This document shows positions 7,824 through 8,979 of a stretch of DNA of 8,979 nt, in pieces. The notes beneath the pieces were generated by a model that made no database searches, was not told the origin of the DNA, and was given only the letters and a program-made list of their open reading frames with translations. This stretch comes from Pseudomonadota bacterium. Its GTDB lineage: Bacteria; Pseudomonadota; Gammaproteobacteria; Burkholderiales; SG8-39. Where the stretch lies: the NCBI GenBank assembly GCA_021847125.1, contig JAJZUK010000016.1, positions 1-8,979 on the forward strand. The letters are read 5' to 3'. Each line of letters opens with the position of its first letter. Position 1 is the stretch's first letter. The position numbers and the translations under genes were made by a program.

Positions 7824-7903
7824 AAATCCATCCGGCTGCGCTTGACCAACACGGCACGCTTTGCGCGAAAGCTCGACCGGATCTGCCGCGTCGGCCGGAA
7901 ATG

Positions 7904-7927
7904 GGCCCTTAATTCGGCCCTTAATTC
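7904..7927 (+). repeat. Perfect tandem 12-base repeat upstream of the cold-shock promoter
   Basis: GGCCCTTAATTC occurs twice in immediate succession (7904-7915 and 7916-7927), ending 23 bases before the extended -10 of the cold-shock gene. The 12-base period puts the copies slightly more than one helical turn apart. It could be a paired binding site or an UP-like AT-containing element, or a simple slippage duplication. The rest of the folA to cold-shock gap before it (7824-7903) shows no gene. Confidence 0.8.
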
Positions 7928-7950
7928 TTGTGTGCGGCCGGACCCGTTTC

Positions 7951-7959
7951 TGGTATAAT
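7951..7959 (+). promoter_or_regulatory. Extended -10 promoter of the cold-shock gene
   Basis: TGGTATAAT is a perfect extended -10 (TG-n-TATAAT). No consensus -35 is found at 17 bases (TGTGCG). TTGTGT at 7928-7933 is closer to consensus but needs a 20-base spacer, so the TG extension probably carries recognition. Transcription is expected near 7966. Confidence 0.72.
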
Positions 7960-7965
7960 GCAAGC

Positions 7966-8100
7966 GCAGGAATGTAAGGCAGTGGAATTGCTGGTCCGTC
8001 GTAGCCGCGTTAGCGGTACTCCTCAGGTCGTCGTTTTCCTCCCTGTAGTTCTCGCATTCGGGCGCAAGCCTATTTCAATTTTTATCTAGGAATATTAGAC
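7966..8100 (+). promoter_or_regulatory. Long structured 5' leader of the cold-shock mRNA
   Basis: About 135 untranslated bases separate the predicted transcription start from the ATG, typical of cspA-type mRNAs, whose leaders respond to temperature. Small stems are visible: CCGC-GTTA-GCGG at 8005-8016 and GGC-GCAA-GCC at 8061-8070, the latter with a GNRA loop. TTCCT at 8036-8040 can pair with AGGAA at the ribosome site (8088-8092) or with an identical AGGAA at 7968-7972. The final 30 bases are AU-rich and end in AGGA, 9 bases before the start codon. Its role as a thermosensor is inferred from the family. Confidence 0.6.
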
Positions 8101-8307
8101 ATGAGTACAGGTACCGTTAAATGGTTCAACGACGCCAAGGGTTTCGGCTTTATCACCCCCGACGGCGGCGGCAAGGATCTGTTCGCGCACTTCTCGGCGA
8201 TCCAGGGCAATGGCTTCAAAAGCCTGCAGGAAAACCAGAAAGTGAGCTTCGACATCACCGCCGGCCAAAAAGGCGATCAGGCGATCAACATCAAGCCGAT
8301 CGAGTAA
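8101..8307 (+). CDS. CspA-family cold-shock protein
   Basis: A small five-stranded beta-barrel protein that binds single-stranded RNA and DNA and melts mRNA structure. Members act as RNA chaperones or antiterminators in the cold or constitutively. 68 residues, a single cold-shock domain with standard length. RNP1 is KGFGFI at 13-18 and RNP2 is DLFAHF at 26-31, with Ala29 where many homologues have Val. The WFN motif at 8-10 and the second-half aromatics Phe39 and Phe50 are present. It has a good ribosome site (AGGA, 9 bases upstream) and tandem TAA stops. It sits alone with its own promoter, leader and terminator. Whether it is cold-induced or constitutive cannot be told from the protein, so no cspA, cspE or similar symbol is given. 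Confidence 0.96.
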   Translation: MSTGTVKWFNDAKGFGFITPDGGGKDLFAHFSAIQGNGFKSLQENQKVSFDITAGQKGDQAINIKPIE

Positions 8308-8324
8308 TAAGAGCCTATTTCGAA

Positions 8325-8389
8325 ACGAGGGGATATCTCCCCTCGTGCTCCCCTAAATCGGGGAGCCATTTCGGTAATTCTGAAATGGC
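8325..8389 (+). other. Array of three hairpins in the cold-shock 3' untranslated region
   Basis: Three inverted repeats lie back to back after the stop. Hairpin A is 8325-8333 with 8338-8346 (9 pairs, loop TATC). Hairpin B is 8347-8353 with 8360-8366 (7 pairs, loop TAAATC). Hairpin C is 8365-8372 with 8382-8389 (8 pairs, 9-base loop). B and C share two bases. None is followed by a U-run, so they are not terminators themselves. The terminator follows 20 bases later. They may stabilise the mRNA against 3' exonucleases or form part of a 3'-derived small RNA. Confidence 0.75.
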
Positions 8390-8408
8390 CTCTAAGTCGG
8401 TTTGAGTG

Positions 8409-8438
8409 AAAAAAGCCCGGGCGACCGGGCTTTTTTTT
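8409..8438. terminator. Bidirectional Rho-independent terminator
   Basis: A stem of GCCCGG/CCGGGC (8415-8420 with 8425-8430) is closed by a GCGA tetraloop (GNRA type), with six A on the left (8409-8414) and eight T on the right (8431-8438). The A and T runs extend the pairing to 12 base pairs and give a U-tract on either strand. It ends the cold-shock transcript rightwards and, 46 bases past its stop, the decarboxylase transcript leftwards. Confidence 0.93.
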
Positions 8439-8484
8439 CGTCCGCGCCGCCCAAGCTCGGCGGTCTGCTCCTGCCGCCGGCGCG

Positions 8485-8979
8485 CTACCCCAGCCGCACG
8501 CAATCCACGTGATAGCGCCCGTCCTCGGCTTTCACCAGGCCGTGGATATCGGTCTCGAATCCGGGAAAGCGCGTGTTGAAATCGCGCGCGAACTGCAGGT
8601 AGCGCACGATGGTGGAATTGAAGCGTTCGCCCGGGATCAGCAGCGGAATGCCGGGCGGATAGGGCGTGACCAGAACGCTGGTGACGCGGCCTTCAAGATT
8701 GTCGATTTCGACCCGGTCGATCTCGTGGTGCGCCATCGCCGCGAACGCATCCGAGGGCTTCATTGCCGGCTGCATGTCCGACAGATACATCTCGGTAGTC
8801 ACGCGCGCCACATCGTTCGCCCGATACATGCCGTGGATCTGTTCGCACAGGTCGCGCAGGCCCATTCTCTCGTAGCGCGGATGTTTCTGACAGAATTCCG
8901 GCAGCGCGCGCCAGACTGGCTGGTTCTTGTCGTAATCGTCCTTGAACTGCTGCAGCGCCGTTACCAGCGTGTTCCAGCG
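8485..8979 (-). CDS. Orn/Lys/Arg decarboxylase, C-terminal part (5' end outside window)
   Basis: A PLP-dependent fold-type I basic amino acid decarboxylase. 164 residues to the stop are visible and the frame is open at the right edge. Full-length members are about 710-760 residues, so about a fifth is seen and the PLP lysine is outside. The segment holds the end of the major domain (ALQQFKDDYDKNQPVW, then a block with RMGLRDLCEQIH) and the C-terminal domain with the hallmark VTPYPPGIPLLIPGE (57-71 counted from the Met at 8865) and PGFETDIHGL near the end. Substrate specificity (lysine, arginine or ornithine) cannot be assigned from this end. Products would be cadaverine, agmatine or putrescine, for acid resistance or polyamine supply. 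An internal Met at 8865 is not the start, because homology continues upstream. It converges on the cold-shock gene. Confidence 0.93.
   Translation of the reverse strand, partial: RWNTLVTALQQFKDDYDKNQPVWRALPEFCQKHPRYERMGLRDLCEQIHGMYRANDVARVTTEMYLSDMQPAMKPSDAFAAMAHHEIDRVEIDNLEGRVTSVLVTPYPPGIPLLIPGERFNSTIVRYLQFARDFNTRFPGFETDIHGLVKAEDGRYHVDCVRLG

Noticed and set aside
7968..7977. AGGA-ATG-TAA at the start of the cold-shock leader as a start-stop regulatory element
   Set aside because: The AGGA abuts the ATG with no spacing, which is unsuitable for initiation. It is probably chance.
8443..8482. GC-rich inverted repeat (CCGCC with GGCGG) between terminator and decarboxylase stop as a second terminator
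   Set aside because: The stem is short and has no U-run on either strand. The bidirectional terminator at 8409-8438 suffices.
1..8979. Search for defence system, prophage, IS element, CRISPR array, tRNA or integration site
   Set aside because: No long inverted or direct repeats, transposase, integrase, nuclease-helicase sets or cloverleaf were recognised. All sizeable reading frames on the gene strands belong to known core families.

Overview
The window reads as ordinary chromosomal DNA of a GC-rich betaproteobacterium. The evidence is protein flavour (FolE2, an xseB-ispA-dxs cluster, a CspA-family protein with the DLFAHF motif), dense packing and high GC. I cannot place it to genus. There are ten genes, two of them cut by the window edges. 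I see no mobile element, CRISPR array, rRNA or tRNA, and no gene-free stretch longer than 300 bases.

Left block (1-3829, minus strand): xseB, ispA, dxs and folE2 run leftwards in that order as a likely operon. xseB and ispA overlap by 20 bases. dxs makes the MEP-pathway entry metabolite and ispA makes farnesyl diphosphate. xseB is the small subunit of exonuclease VII, and folE2 (3' end missing) is the zinc-independent first enzyme of folate synthesis. A separate extended -10 lies just upstream of folE2.

Centre (3830-3974): a 145-base divergent intergenic region where predicted promoters for xseB (leftward) and a Rieske oxygenase gene (rightward) overlap at their -35 elements.

Right block (3975-8307, plus strand): a Rieske-type non-heme iron oxygenase of unknown substrate, a two-domain mercaptopyruvate/thiosulfate sulfurtransferase, a small DUF2784 membrane protein, thyA, folA and a cold-shock protein gene. 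thyA turns methylene-THF into dihydrofolate and folA restores THF, so both ends of the folate cycle (with folE2) lie within about 8 kb. A 7-codon reading frame links the thyA stop to the folA start. The cold-shock gene has its own extended -10 promoter, a leader of about 135 bases and an unusually structured 3' region.

Right edge (8485-8979, minus strand): the C-terminal part of an Orn/Lys/Arg decarboxylase, convergent with the cold-shock gene. The two share one bidirectional terminator.

I found no clear new multi-gene system. The most worthwhile leads are the Rieske protein of unknown substrate with its shared promoter region, the hairpin array and leader around the cold-shock gene, and the thyA/folA junction.
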